A stretch of 64,000 nt of DNA from Serpentinicella alkaliphila (GTDB lineage Bacteria; Bacillota; Clostridia; Peptostreptococcales; Natronincolaceae). A program made the position numbers and the translations under genes. The stretch is taken from NCBI RefSeq assembly GCF_018141405.1, contig NZ_CP058648.1, positions 3,002,502 to 3,066,501 of the forward strand, given 5' to 3'. Below, in pieces: positions 1-9,635 of the stretch (its first letter is position 1; each line of letters opens with the position of its first letter). The notes below the pieces were generated by a model, which saw only the letters and a list, made by a program, of their open reading frames with translations, searched no databases and was not told where the DNA came from.

Positions 1-108
1 TTCTTTTCTCAGTATTTGCTGCTCATCTTTTTCTGACTCAGATAGATTCCTTGCTTTTGATTCTTTTGCTAAAAAATTAAGTCTATTGAGCTTATCATTT
101 GGTAACAT
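1..108 (-). CDS. DUF896 (YnzC/UPF0291) small protein, 3' end cut by window
   Basis: The first 36 codons of a minus-strand gene are visible, starting at 108 behind an AGGAGT ribosome binding site at 115-120. The start MLPNDKLNRLNFLAKESKAR followed by LSESEKDEQQILRKE matches the helical hairpin of the DUF896/YnzC family (typically 60-80 residues, pattern KLxRINxLAKxxKxxxLTxxEKxEQxxLRxEY). The family is cytosolic, highly charged and of unclear function; in Bacillus it has links to the SOS operon yneA-yneB-ynzC. The rest lies left of the window. Confidence 0.85.
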   Translation of the reverse strand, partial: MLPNDKLNRLNFLAKESKARNLSESEKDEQQILRKE

Positions 109-197
109 TAAAACACTCCTTTAATTCTCACTAATTATATTTATATTTATACTATTATACTATAATATTGTCAAATATTAATATACTATAAATTATT

Positions 198-1013
198 TTA
201 GCTGCTAATTATATTAATAGAGTCATCTTTTTTGTCCTCAGGCTTAGGTTGACTTTCTATTAATTGTTCGTTTTCTTTGGGTTTGTCGTCCATACTAATA
301 CTTGATACAACTTTCATAATGTTAACCATTCTAGATAAGTTTTCTCTTTGTTCTTCGGCTATATAAGGTTTTAACATCTCAATTATATCTATTTCGTTAA
401 TTGTGCCCTTTTCTTCTATAGATTTATATAACTTTAGCATAGATAAGAGCTTTTTACCCTCACTGATTTTAGTAGAAATTTCTTTATCTAAAAACGGCTC
501 AATAACATCAATATATTTTTCAATATGATCCATTGTTAGTCCTGTACCTTGACTATTTATGGTTTGTAAATCTTTTAATTTATTTGTAAATTTTTTAACT
601 TGAACATCCATATCAATGGCCTGATGAATAACATCTCTTTTTTCATCGTCTATAAACTCGCTTAAATCAATTAACATATTTCGTTTTCTATCATCTAAAG
701 TTAGGGAACTGTTTCTAATATTTGCGTTTACAATTTCATCCGTTTGGAATAATAGTTTTGCATTTCCAATAAGCTGAAGTATTATTTCTGCCCTATGAAT
801 AATTTTTTGTTCATCTGTATCCATGTATCCTTTTATTCTATTGAGTAATTTCGCTTTTTTATCAATACTATCCGTATCTATTTCTTTAAAACTCAACTTC
901 TTAGTAATATTTAATTTAGATTTATCTCTTGAAAGAAAAAGATATAAAAAAAATCCTAATACAAGTATATTTAATATATCACTATCATTATTTTTTTCTA
1001 TTTTGTTATACAT
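198..1013 (-). CDS. Hypothetical membrane-anchored helical protein
   Basis: A 271-residue protein with an AGGAGGT ribosome binding site 5 bases before the ATG. Residues about 12-27 form one hydrophobic segment (ILNILVLGFFLYLFL), then a long charged, mostly helical region and a lysine/glutamate/proline-rich tail, suggesting one membrane anchor with a cytoplasmic body. I do not recognise the family. Residues near 215-240 (EMLKPYIAEEQRENLSRMV) resemble the C-terminus of the divergently encoded 94-residue protein at 1172-1456 (KIMPFLNEEQKSKLANVLK), so the two may share a domain. Function unknown. Confidence 0.75.
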   Translation of the reverse strand: MYNKIEKNNDSDILNILVLGFFLYLFLSRDKSKLNITKKLSFKEIDTDSIDKKAKLLNRIKGYMDTDEQKIIHRAEIILQLIGNAKLLFQTDEIVNANIRNSSLTLDDRKRNMLIDLSEFIDDEKRDVIHQAIDMDVQVKKFTNKLKDLQTINSQGTGLTMDHIEKYIDVIEPFLDKEISTKISEGKKLLSMLKLYKSIEEKGTINEIDIIEMLKPYIAEEQRENLSRMVNIMKVVSSISMDDKPKENEQLIESQPKPEDKKDDSINIISS

Positions 1014-1171
1014 TCTTTACCTCCTATTGGACTTATTTATTTATTAATAATATATTCATAGGTTTTCTTTTTATTAAAACTTTAAATTTTAGTAACAAAT
1101 TTTATTACAATTGCATACTTTATATAGAAGTTATTTTTTCATGTCATTTTATAAATTGGGGGGAAAGATTA

Positions 1172-1456
1172 ATGGATTTTAATAAGATTAATGAACTAAT
1201 GAATGCAGCTAAAAGAGGTGACTATTCAAAGTTAGAAGAGGTAAAATCAATGGTTTCTGATGAAGATTATCAAAAAGCAGTTAATATCTTTAATGAATAT
1301 AGTCAAAAATCTGAGGAAGAAATTTTAAAAGAGTTAAGCATGCTCAGGAAATTTGTGAAAAATGAGCAAGAAGTTATCGACAAAATCATGCCGTTTTTAA
1401 ATGAAGAGCAAAAATCTAAGTTAGCGAATGTTTTGAAAGCTTTAGATAATTATTAA
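1172..1456 (+). CDS. Hypothetical 94-residue helical protein
   Basis: The start at 1172 follows the strong purine-rich stretch GGGGGGAAAG; the open frame further upstream lacks a plausible ribosome site, so this start is preferred. The product is soluble, acidic and predicted all-helical (MDFNKINELMNAAKRGDYSK at the N-terminus). Its last 25 residues resemble a segment of the neighbouring divergent protein at 198-1013. It ends in a strong terminator shared with the convergent large gene. Family not recognised. Confidence 0.75.
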   Translation: MDFNKINELMNAAKRGDYSKLEEVKSMVSDEDYQKAVNIFNEYSQKSEEEILKELSMLRKFVKNEQEVIDKIMPFLNEEQKSKLANVLKALDNY

Positions 1457-1503
1457 AAAAAAACAGTGCTTCACACATTTTAATGTGAGCACTGTTTTTA
1501 CTT
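1452..1503. terminator. Bidirectional rho-independent terminator
   Basis: The hairpin arms AACAGTGCTTCACA and TGTGAGCACTGTT (one bulged base), at about 1462-1495, are flanked by A-runs on the left and T-runs on the right. They can therefore end both the 94-residue gene and the large minus-strand gene. Confidence 0.9.
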
Positions 1504-1507
1504 TTAC

Positions 1508-4500
1508 CTATGTCAGCAGGGCTGCTATTACACCACTGGTCAATTTAACTAAGTTATAGGAATTGTAATCAAACTCCCTATATTTAGTGAATGCAGTAAA
1601 ATACATAATTCCCTTAATATTACCATTATGCATTATCGGCATGATTATAATTGATTTCCAATTTGGGCTCCCAGTTAAAACATCGATGCTAGAAGTATCT
1701 TCCCAATCAATCAAATATTCACCCTGCTTCATATCAATAACTTTTTCGATTAATCTATTATTGTATTCTAATCCTTTTATCCAGCCTTCTACTAGTCGTC
1801 TTCGACAGTAACGGTTTGTAATTTGCATATTATCTTCTAGCTCAAAAACTGTTCCTTCTTCTGCCTCTAATATGTCGATTAACCTTCCTAATATCTCATA
1901 CAGCTTATCCTCTAATGTACCCTGACTACTAACCATTTCAATAGCCTTTACTAAGACCAGTGCATTTCTTTGATCCTCTACAACATTCCCTGTAATTACT
2001 CCAGCTAATTTATCTACTCGATTTTTAGCAAAATCCATACCTTCTTTCCATTTTATAGAGCGATTACGACCCTCATCCTTTGCTTTATATAGCGCCTGAT
2101 CTGCTCGTTCTATAATTTTTTCGTGACTGGTACTGTCTTGAGGGAATGATGCTATACCACAGCTAATTGTTAACTGACTTTCCCTACCTAGAAGGTTTTC
2201 CTCTTTAAACTTTTTTCTTATTTTTTCTGCAACTAAAAAAGCATCATCTTTTGTAGTATTTGGAAGTAAAATTATAAATTCTTCTCCTCCATATCTTGCA
2301 GCAAAATCAGTCCTTCGAATATTGCCTTTTATTACACTTCCTACCTCAGCTAAAATTTTGTCACCCTTTTGATGGCCGTAAGTATCATTAACCTTCTTAA
2401 AGTGATCAACATCACACATAATAATTGAAAATGGCTGATTTGATAGAGTAGCCTTGCTCACTTGCTCCTTAAATAATTTTTCGAAAAACTTTCGTTCATA
2501 AACACCTGTTAATTTATCAATTGAAGAATATATCTTTAGATAGTATGTATCTAAAAGCGATGATAGTAATGGTATAAGCTTCTTGCACTCTTCAATACGT
2601 TCAGTAGAGAAGTTATTAAACACTATGTCTGATTCTAAATATAAGAATCCTAGTATAGTATTAATATCAGAGTCCTTTCTACGTTCTATCCCTTCACACT
2701 CACTATTATCCCTACTAAATATAGGTAAACAAACTATAGCTTTAGCATCCCTATATAAAATATTCTTTTGGTTGTTTTCCATACTATCTGTATTGTTGAT
2801 ATATATGGGTTGTCTACTCAATTCTATCTTTTCTAACATATAAGATATTTCATTTAGCTCTATGTCTTTACCGATGGATACAACCTTATCATATTTGTTA
2901 TCTAACTTCATAATAATATGGCTGCTTGTAGCTAATATATTTCTTGATATTAACCCTATTGTTAACTCTAGATTATTTAAAGTATCACTAGATAACTTAG
3001 AAATTAAACCCTCTATTGAATCAATATGTAGTGGAAATTGCTCTTTGTATTGATTCAATGCAAGTTTGTAAAACTCTGGATTTTTAATTAAAGACTTTAA
3101 TGGGGAAACATCGAAATAGTTACTTAAATCATTCCTTCTTTGACTCGTGCTATTATTTTGTGTCTTATCGCTTATTAAACTCTCCATAAACAATAGCTTT
3201 TGTTTAACTAGGGGTTTTCCACCACCTAATAAATAATTATCCTTAAAATCCTCAGGAACGTTACTGTACAATCGGTTAATCGTATCTAAGGCATTTAAGA
3301 AATAATTTGTAGCTTTAAAAAATTCCTTCTTGTGTAAATAGAGATTACCTAGTATGTAGTAGATTAACCACTTAATCTCATCATGTCTAACATTAAAGCT
3401 TTCAGTCTGCAATAATTCAAGATTATCAATCGCCTCTTCATGATTATTAGTTAAAGCACCTAAAAACTTATGTCTTATTCTAAAGAAATCGTTATCAAAA
3501 ACCTTCGACAGCTCAATATCTTCATTATAAATGTTTAAACTTTTCTCAAAATCCCCATTTAAAATAAAGTATAGATTAGCCGTAAAAAGAGCTACCCGTC
3601 TATCTATAACATAAGAAGTTTTTCTATAAGCCTCTATTATGGCTAATAACTCATTATCATAAACAAATAGGCCTAAATTTGCCTTTGCAATAAATCTTAT
3701 TAACCTTACCTTTTGTTTCATCCTAATATCAAGTTGATCAAAATTAAAGCTCTCTAGAATTTCTAGAACTTTCTCATAATTACCCATAGCATTATAAAAT
3801 CTTGCTGAAATCTCTAGAAATTTCTCATTATACTCACTATGTAATAAATAGTTTTTTGATTCTTTTTGAGCCTTAATTAAGCTACTATATGCTTTAGAAT
3901 ATTCCTCTAAATTAATATAACATTCTACCAACTTAACATATGAAATAAACCTAGCTATTTCATCTTCGTATTCTATTGATAAAGAGATATTCTTATTTAA
4001 GACGTTTACAGCTAATTCATACTCTCCATCCATCATATAGGAATCTGTAATATTATTATACGCCCTTACCATATCCTCTACTTTATGATATAACTGAGCG
4101 ATACTTAGAGCCCGCTCGAAATACCTTCTTGCAGTTTTTACATCTTGAAAATGCTCTAAGTAAATAAGTCCAATACTATTAATGGGTCCTGAAGTCTCCT
4201 GAGGTTTTTCACCTTTTTCCAAATATTCAATGCTCTCATTGAAAAACTCTATAGCTTCTAAAGAGTATCCCTTAATATGTTTTGCAATACCTTTTTGACT
4301 TAGGAAAATTCCTACATAGTCAAATCTATTATGCTTATGGGCCAAAGCTAGATATCTAACACTAATACTATCCATATCTAGTATTTGTCTAGTATTAATA
4401 TAAGTTTTACTCAATAGATATGCTGCTCGCAGAAGCCCTTCTAGATAATTTATATATTCCGCATCTTTAATGCATTGTTTAAAATAATCCACAGCCTTAT

Positions 4501-6886
4501 CTAGGTCATTTCTTAAGAAATAAATATATCCTATAATGTTTTTCGCATCAATAGGCCTCTCCTTATCCCCAATAATACTAGATATATTTATTACTTCTTC
4601 AAAGGCTTCAATAGCTTCGTTATTCTTTCCTAGATTTTGATAAGTCTGCCCTATTTTCATAATAATTTCTAGAGCCCGATAATCCTTTTTGTCTTGAACA
4701 AGTTCGTAGGCCCTTTTGTAAAACTCTATAGCTTGAGAGTATATTCGGAGTCTAAACATGTTTTCCCCTGACTCAATACAATAGTCTATTACTTTATCTA
4801 ATTGATTTGACTTTAATAGATGGAAAATCAGTTCATCCTTATTCTCTCTTCCTTCTCTTTTGTATAGCTCTTCAATCAAATCACTAGCCTTTTTGTGTAA
4901 TAATAGGAGCTTCTCATTATCTATAGAATTATAAATATAATTCTTTACTTCAACGCTATGAAATCCGTAGGTATAACCCCAATCCTCTAACTTTTCATTT
5001 AAGATTTTCAATTTGGTTAATTCATAAAATTCCGTAGATAAATCAACGTTTAAATCTAACATCTTACCTATTAAATCAATAGACGTTGATGTATTAAAGA
5101 TCGAAATTATCTCTAGTAGTGAGCGTTTTGTATTACTAAAATTATTTATTAACTGTACAATAGCTTCGTCAATATTATTTTGAAGCTTAAATTCACTGTA
5201 GATTTTTGGATTTATCTTCCATTCGTAAGTTTGGGTTTCATCATTAAAGTTTATATATAATATATTTTGAGAATACAATTGCCTTAATATCTCTTCAATA
5301 AAGCTTGGTATTCCCTCGGTTTCATTATATATTTGGGTTGCGATATCTATCGGATTTCTTAAGTAACCCAAAATATTATTTACCATTTGTCCAGTCTCTT
5401 CTAATGATAGTCTACTTAACCTTAAGTTTAATATATTAATGTATTTGGAACATTTACTAATAAACTCTTGACTTTCTGTTAATTTAATTGAATCCTCGCT
5501 AATAGCAACTATTATTAGTAGAGGGGCTTTTTTGATTTGATTTACATTAACCAAATACTCCAAAAACTTGTAAAAGCTATTATCCGAAAAATGAAAGTCA
5601 TCCAAAGCCAAAGAAATTGGTCTTATTTGGGAAACCTCAATTATAAAATTTGATACCCTATCATATAGCCTTAATAGCTCCTTATCCCTATGTAATTCTT
5701 TAGTAGGCGTAACAGCAATATTTGAACCTATTTCAGGTGTAAGCTTTACTAATTCTTTACTATACTTATCTAAAATGTTTAATGGAGCTATTTTATATAA
5801 TTGTTTTAATATCTTAGGAACTATTTTATAAAAACTAGATTCATCATCACTAATACTAACATAAATACTTTTTATTCTTTTGAGTTGCATTTTATAATGT
5901 ACTTCACTTAAAAGTCTAGTTTTGCCAATGCCTCTATAACCCTGTACGACTACAAGAAAAACATTCTGTTTTTCATCGTAATTGAACGAAGATGAAAGAA
6001 TTTCTTTTAACTCAAGATCTCTACCAACTATTGGTGTTTTGAAATTTAAATTATCTATATATTTTTTATCATCAATTTCACTTTCATAAGAGAATATTTC
6101 CTTGATTTTTATATTAACTTCATGGATTGTCTGAGGCCTTTTTCTATATTCGCTATTAGTCAAATTATATATTAATCTATAAAAACTTAGATCCCACTTT
6201 AGGTTGTCAATTATACATGTTTCTATTTTTTTTGAAAGCTTACTAGGTTTATATTTCTCAAGCGTTTTTAGATAAAATAAAATAATACCTACAGAATAAA
6301 TATCAGTATATTCTCCAATGCCACCCTCACTAACAATTTCAGGGGCTAAATAGTTTAGAGCTATATTGTCATCAAATTGTTTATTTAATGCTTTATGTTG
6401 TAAAGATATTAAATCCACAAGCTTAACACTATATACTCCATCTGTTTTATTAATAATCAATGTATCTAACCCTAGAAATTTGTATATTACTCCATTAAAG
6501 TTTAAGTAATCTAAAACCCTTGCAATTTCAATGTATATTTCAAGTATCTCTTCATTATTAAGTGGCTTGTCCATAGAATCTATTATATTATTTTCATAGT
6601 ATTCTGTTGTATAAAAATATTTTAGTTCATTACACGGTTTATCATCTATATGCTCTACGATTCCAAAGGTATAGATCGAAAGAATATTCGGATGGTTACA
6701 GGGGGATATGTTATAGAAGTTGTTCACACAAAAGTCAATTAATGGTCTAGTAACATCAGAAGCATTAATTATATTAAGGAATACAACTTCATTCCTTTTA
6801 ATTAAATCATTAACAATATATTTACTATAGTTTGAATCACTTTCAATACAATTTAGTATTCTATACCTATTGTTAATCAACTTCAT
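1508..6886 (-). CDS. Giant signalling protein: pseudokinase-AAA ATPase-TPR-GAF-GGDEF-GAF
   Basis: 1792 residues from the ATG at 6886 (AAGGAAG 8 bases upstream; a GTG three codons earlier is less well placed). Approximate order: kinase fold 10-260, AAA/NTPase 285-540 with Walker A GYRGIGKT, TPR array 680-1200, GAF about 1290-1440, GGDEF 1450-1620, GAF 1640-1792. The GGDEF domain has an intact GGEEF signature and an RRTD inhibitory site five residues before it, so it should make cyclic di-GMP and be product-inhibited. The kinase domain looks dead: the VAIK lysine is missing, HRDLKPxN is replaced by YKFLGLDTLI and DFG by VDLIS, although LAPE and the helix-F D-x-YSVG motif remain. This resembles MalT/kinase-ATPase-TPR signal integrators; the ligand is unknown. 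Probably monocistronic. Confidence 0.85.
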   Translation of the reverse strand: MKLINNRYRILNCIESDSNYSKYIVNDLIKRNEVVFLNIINASDVTRPLIDFCVNNFYNISPCNHPNILSIYTFGIVEHIDDKPCNELKYFYTTEYYENNIIDSMDKPLNNEEILEIYIEIARVLDYLNFNGVIYKFLGLDTLIINKTDGVYSVKLVDLISLQHKALNKQFDDNIALNYLAPEIVSEGGIGEYTDIYSVGIILFYLKTLEKYKPSKLSKKIETCIIDNLKWDLSFYRLIYNLTNSEYRKRPQTIHEVNIKIKEIFSYESEIDDKKYIDNLNFKTPIVGRDLELKEILSSSFNYDEKQNVFLVVVQGYRGIGKTRLLSEVHYKMQLKRIKSIYVSISDDESSFYKIVPKILKQLYKIAPLNILDKYSKELVKLTPEIGSNIAVTPTKELHRDKELLRLYDRVSNFIIEVSQIRPISLALDDFHFSDNSFYKFLEYLVNVNQIKKAPLLIIVAISEDSIKLTESQEFISKCSKYINILNLRLSRLSLEETGQMVNNILGYLRNPIDIATQIYNETEGIPSFIEEILRQLYSQNILYINFNDETQTYEWKINPKIYSEFKLQNNIDEAIVQLINNFSNTKRSLLEIISIFNTSTSIDLIGKMLDLNVDLSTEFYELTKLKILNEKLEDWGYTYGFHSVEVKNYIYNSIDNEKLLLLHKKASDLIEELYKREGRENKDELIFHLLKSNQLDKVIDYCIESGENMFRLRIYSQAIEFYKRAYELVQDKKDYRALEIIMKIGQTYQNLGKNNEAIEAFEEVINISSIIGDKERPIDAKNIIGYIYFLRNDLDKAVDYFKQCIKDAEYINYLEGLLRAAYLLSKTYINTRQILDMDSISVRYLALAHKHNRFDYVGIFLSQKGIAKHIKGYSLEAIEFFNESIEYLEKGEKPQETSGPINSIGLIYLEHFQDVKTARRYFERALSIAQLYHKVEDMVRAYNNITDSYMMDGEYELAVNVLNKNISLSIEYEDEIARFISYVKLVECYINLEEYSKAYSSLIKAQKESKNYLLHSEYNEKFLEISARFYNAMGNYEKVLEILESFNFDQLDIRMKQKVRLIRFIAKANLGLFVYDNELLAIIEAYRKTSYVIDRRVALFTANLYFILNGDFEKSLNIYNEDIELSKVFDNDFFRIRHKFLGALTNNHEEAIDNLELLQTESFNVRHDEIKWLIYYILGNLYLHKKEFFKATNYFLNALDTINRLYSNVPEDFKDNYLLGGGKPLVKQKLLFMESLISDKTQNNSTSQRRNDLSNYFDVSPLKSLIKNPEFYKLALNQYKEQFPLHIDSIEGLISKLSSDTLNNLELTIGLISRNILATSSHIIMKLDNKYDKVVSIGKDIELNEISYMLEKIELSRQPIYINNTDSMENNQKNILYRDAKAIVCLPIFSRDNSECEGIERRKDSDINTILGFLYLESDIVFNNFSTERIEECKKLIPLLSSLLDTYYLKIYSSIDKLTGVYERKFFEKLFKEQVSKATLSNQPFSIIMCDVDHFKKVNDTYGHQKGDKILAEVGSVIKGNIRRTDFAARYGGEEFIILLPNTTKDDAFLVAEKIRKKFKEENLLGRESQLTISCGIASFPQDSTSHEKIIERADQALYKAKDEGRNRSIKWKEGMDFAKNRVDKLAGVITGNVVEDQRNALVLVKAIEMVSSQGTLEDKLYEILGRLIDILEAEEGTVFELEDNMQITNRYCRRRLVEGWIKGLEYNNRLIEKVIDMKQGEYLIDWEDTSSIDVLTGSPNWKSIIIMPIMHNGNIKGIMYFTAFTKYREFDYNSYNLVKLTSGVIAALLT

Positions 6887-7059
6887 CTGTGTCACTTCCT
6901 TTATAATTTATTAGAATAACAATAACTTCTAAATAAATCTCATAAGTATTCTATCATAGTTGTCAGATTAATTTAAATATATTTTAAATCATAAAAAGGT
7001 TTTTTTTTATTTTAGTAGAATATATATAACGTGATGTTTTTATTAGGAGGAACAAATTA

Positions 7060-7983
7060 ATGGAAATCTATAAGAAAATAATAGATAATATAAAAAGAAA
7101 TAAAAAATACACATTTATGATAATACCAAACACAACAGACAAAATTATACAATTTACATTCTCATACAGGTCTTTAATTACGGTTGCATCATCATCTATA
7201 ATTGCGCTAATATGTCTAATTACTTTTAGTAGTAGTTTTTTTTATGTCAATCAGTCCCTTTCTATAACAAAGCGTAATCTTTCTGTTCTTCAGAATGAGA
7301 ATTCCATGCAACAAGAAAGAATAAATACCCTCGTAAAAAAATCTGAGGAAGTCCATAGTAAATTAGAGAACCTAGTGCAATTAGAAAGTCAAGTAATGGA
7401 CTTAGTAGGACTTGAAGGTGATCTGATTATGGAAAGTGATCAATTTATTGTATCAAGGTCTGACTTTCGTACATTTGTACTAGACGAAAATTATGAAGAT
7501 AGTATAGACATTCTACACGAGTTAGTAGAAGATCAAACTACTCATATGAAGCAGCTTATTAAAGACGTAGAAAAACAATTGGCACATTTAGAGTCTATTC
7601 CAGACCGTCGTCCTGCTAATGGAAGAATCACCTCAGGCTTTGGTTTTAGGATTTCACCAATTAATAGAAGACGGGAATTTCATAATGGTATAGATATAGC
7701 AAATAAAACCAATACAGATATTTATGCATCAGCAAGTGGTATAGTTACTTTTTCAGGGTATAACGGAAGCTACGGGAGAATGATAATGATTTCGCACGGT
7801 AATGGATACACCACTATATATGCTCATAACTCTAAAAATCTAGTGAACGTAGGAGATAGAGTTATTAAAGGAGATGTTATAGCAAAACTTGGTAGCACTG
7901 GCCGTAGTACAGGCCCACACGTACACTTTGAGATTAGAAAAAATGGAAAGCCGATTAATCCAAACACTATGTTAGTAAATTAA
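7060..7983 (+). CDS. Membrane-anchored M23 (LytM-type) peptidoglycan endopeptidase
   Basis: 307 residues behind AGGAGG. There is a short cytoplasmic N-terminus, one membrane segment at about 42-66, a coiled coil at about 75-125, and an M23 domain in the last 120 residues. The zinc motifs are present: HNGID (HxxxD) and HVHFE (HxH), in the usual GRITSGFGFRISP framework. The protein is expected to cleave peptide cross-links outside the membrane. The next gene is a bactofilin 16 bases downstream. M23-bactofilin pairs are known in bacteria, where the cytoskeletal polymer localises the hydrolase, so a joint role in cell shape or division is likely. Confidence 0.92.
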   Translation: MEIYKKIIDNIKRNKKYTFMIIPNTTDKIIQFTFSYRSLITVASSSIIALICLITFSSSFFYVNQSLSITKRNLSVLQNENSMQQERINTLVKKSEEVHSKLENLVQLESQVMDLVGLEGDLIMESDQFIVSRSDFRTFVLDENYEDSIDILHELVEDQTTHMKQLIKDVEKQLAHLESIPDRRPANGRITSGFGFRISPINRRREFHNGIDIANKTNTDIYASASGIVTFSGYNGSYGRMIMISHGNGYTTIYAHNSKNLVNVGDRVIKGDVIAKLGSTGRSTGPHVHFEIRKNGKPINPNTMLVN

Positions 7984-7999
7984 TTTGAGGGGGATATAT

Positions 8000-8386
8000 A
8001 TGTTTAGTAAAAACCAAGTAAAAGAAAGCAATGTCGAATTCGATAAATTTGATACGCTTATCGGCAAAAATAGTTCTTTTGAAGGAACTCTAAAAGCTAC
8101 GGGTACAATCAGAATCGATGGGGAGCTGCATGGGGAATTAATTATTAGTGGAGATGTATTTATTGGAGAAAGCTCTAAAATAATAGGTAATATTGCAGCA
8201 ACTAACATTGTCATTTCTGGATTAGTTGAAGGAAATATTAATGCTTCTGATAAAATTAGAATAACATCGAATGGTAGATTAGTCGGAGATGTATCTGTTA
8301 AATCAATTATTGTTGATGAAGACGCATTTTTCGAAGGTAAATGTAAAATGATAGATCTTAAACAAATTAGTGAGAAAATAGACTAA
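8000..8386 (+). CDS. Bactofilin family cytoskeletal protein
   Basis: Starts at ATG 8000 behind GAGGGGGAT; an in-frame ATG upstream at 7985 overlaps the ribosome site. About 128 residues. A short flexible N-terminus precedes a right-handed beta-helix of repeating short strands (GTLKATGTIRIDGELHGELI, then IGESSKIIGNI, VISGLVEGNI), the hallmark of DUF583/bactofilin. Bactofilins polymerise without nucleotide at the inner membrane face and recruit cell-wall enzymes. It is cotranscribed with the M23 peptidase and followed by a strong terminator. Confidence 0.92.
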   Translation: MFSKNQVKESNVEFDKFDTLIGKNSSFEGTLKATGTIRIDGELHGELIISGDVFIGESSKIIGNIAATNIVISGLVEGNINASDKIRITSNGRLVGDVSVKSIIVDEDAFFEGKCKMIDLKQISEKID

Positions 8387-8388
8387 AA

Positions 8389-8419
8389 ATATAGGCGCAA
8401 AAGCGCCTATATTTTTTTA
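8389..8419 (+). terminator. Rho-independent terminator after bactofilin
   Basis: Perfect hairpin ATAGGCGC-AAAA-GCGCCTAT at 8391-8410, followed by a T-run. It ends the M23-bactofilin unit. Confidence 0.93.
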
Positions 8420-8422
8420 TTA

Positions 8423-8614
8423 TTAATTTCTTTTATATTTATCAATTAAACTTTGTAAACTTCTTGCCTGTTGGCCACTCTCTTCTGCGAAGTTTTTAAA
8501 GGCTTTTGAAACTTCCTTATCATTTGTATGTTTAGAAAACATTTCATAGTCTCTAACCATCTCTTGAGCATCTAAAAGTTTTTTAGTAATCATATCTTTA
8601 GTATCAAGATTCAT
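8423..8614 (-). CDS. Small helical protein, ferritin-like hairpin
   Basis: 63 residues from the ATG at 8614, behind AGGAGGTGGG; the longer frame to 8632 contains the ribosome site itself and is rejected. Sequence is charged and helical: a first helix (KDMITKKLLDAQEMVRDYEM) and a second (KAFKNFAEESGQQARSLQSL). This spacing resembles short rubrerythrin/coat-protein-like helical hairpins common in clostridia, but a metal site is not evident. Function unknown. Confidence 0.75.
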   Translation of the reverse strand: MNLDTKDMITKKLLDAQEMVRDYEMFSKHTNDKEVSKAFKNFAEESGQQARSLQSLIDKYKRN

Positions 8615-8828
8615 TCTGACCCACCTCCTCACATTATTTTACTAATAAACTAATACTGTATTGAAAACAATACTTTAATTATAGTTTTGCCTTTAATGTC
8701 ATTATTACTCATTATCTTTAAAGTAATTTTTATTAAAAATAATTTCCTTTAATCCATACTTTTGACTTCTCAAATAATACGATGTAAAATAAATGGGTAA
8801 ATTAAAACTATAAAGGAGGCATTATTTT

Positions 8829-9635
8829 ATGTTTGATTATCATATGCATAGTACATTTTCTCCGGACTCTTCCTTATCTATGAAGGATGCTATAGAACAA
8901 TCTATATCCATTGGGACAAAAGAAATATGTTTCACTGACCATTTAGATTTTGACTTTGATGGAAAAGGTCATGATATAGCTTTTAACTATGATTATTATT
9001 TAAGCGTACTAAATAGTTATATAGAACAATATAAAGATAGAATAACAATAAAAAAAGGTATTGAAGTAGGTCTTCAACCCCATATAATTAAAGAATGTAA
9101 AGATTATGTTGCTAACAAAGACTTGGACTTCATTATAGGGTCAATACATAGTGTTAATAAGGAGGATTTATACTCAGGAAACCTGTTTGATAATATTACA
9201 CAGAAAGAAGCATATTTGAAGTATTTCGAAGAATTACTCTATGTTATCGATAACTACGATAATTACAGTGTCTTTGGACATTTAGACATGATAAAACGTT
9301 ACGGTGGCTATGACATAATCTTACCCTTAGAAGATTATAAAGAGGTTACTATTACAATTTTAAAGAAATTGATAGAAAAGGGAAAAGGTATTGAGCTAAA
9401 CACTTCGGGAATAAGATACAAGCTAGGAGATTACCACCCATCTATAGATATCCTTAAACTTTACCTAGAAATGGGTGGCGAAATAATTACCATAGGTTCT
9501 GATGCACATTCAAAAAAACACGTGGGATTTGAACTTAAAAATGCTGCAAAACATTTAAAAGACATGGGTTTTAAATATATTACAACATTTGATAAAATGA
9601 TTCCTAAGTTTAATTCTATAGACAGTCTATTTTAA
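8829..9635 (+). CDS. PHP-domain phosphoesterase, histidinol-phosphatase (HisJ/HisK) family
   Basis: 268 residues behind AAAGGAGG. The PHP metal-binding motifs are all visible: N-terminal DYHMHS, FTDHLD near residue 38, a conserved Glu after strand 3 (KKGIEVG), SIHSV near 106, GHLDMIKRYG and C-terminal GSDAH. This fits the HisJ family that dephosphorylates L-histidinol phosphate; related PHP enzymes act on other phosphoesters. There are no other his genes nearby, so the substrate is inferred only from family. Its 3' end overlaps the convergent TIM-barrel gene by 9 bases. Confidence 0.85.
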   Translation: MFDYHMHSTFSPDSSLSMKDAIEQSISIGTKEICFTDHLDFDFDGKGHDIAFNYDYYLSVLNSYIEQYKDRITIKKGIEVGLQPHIIKECKDYVANKDLDFIIGSIHSVNKEDLYSGNLFDNITQKEAYLKYFEELLYVIDNYDNYSVFGHLDMIKRYGGYDIILPLEDYKEVTITILKKLIEKGKGIELNTSGIRYKLGDYHPSIDILKLYLEMGGEIITIGSDAHSKKHVGFELKNAAKHLKDMGFKYITTFDKMIPKFNSIDSLF

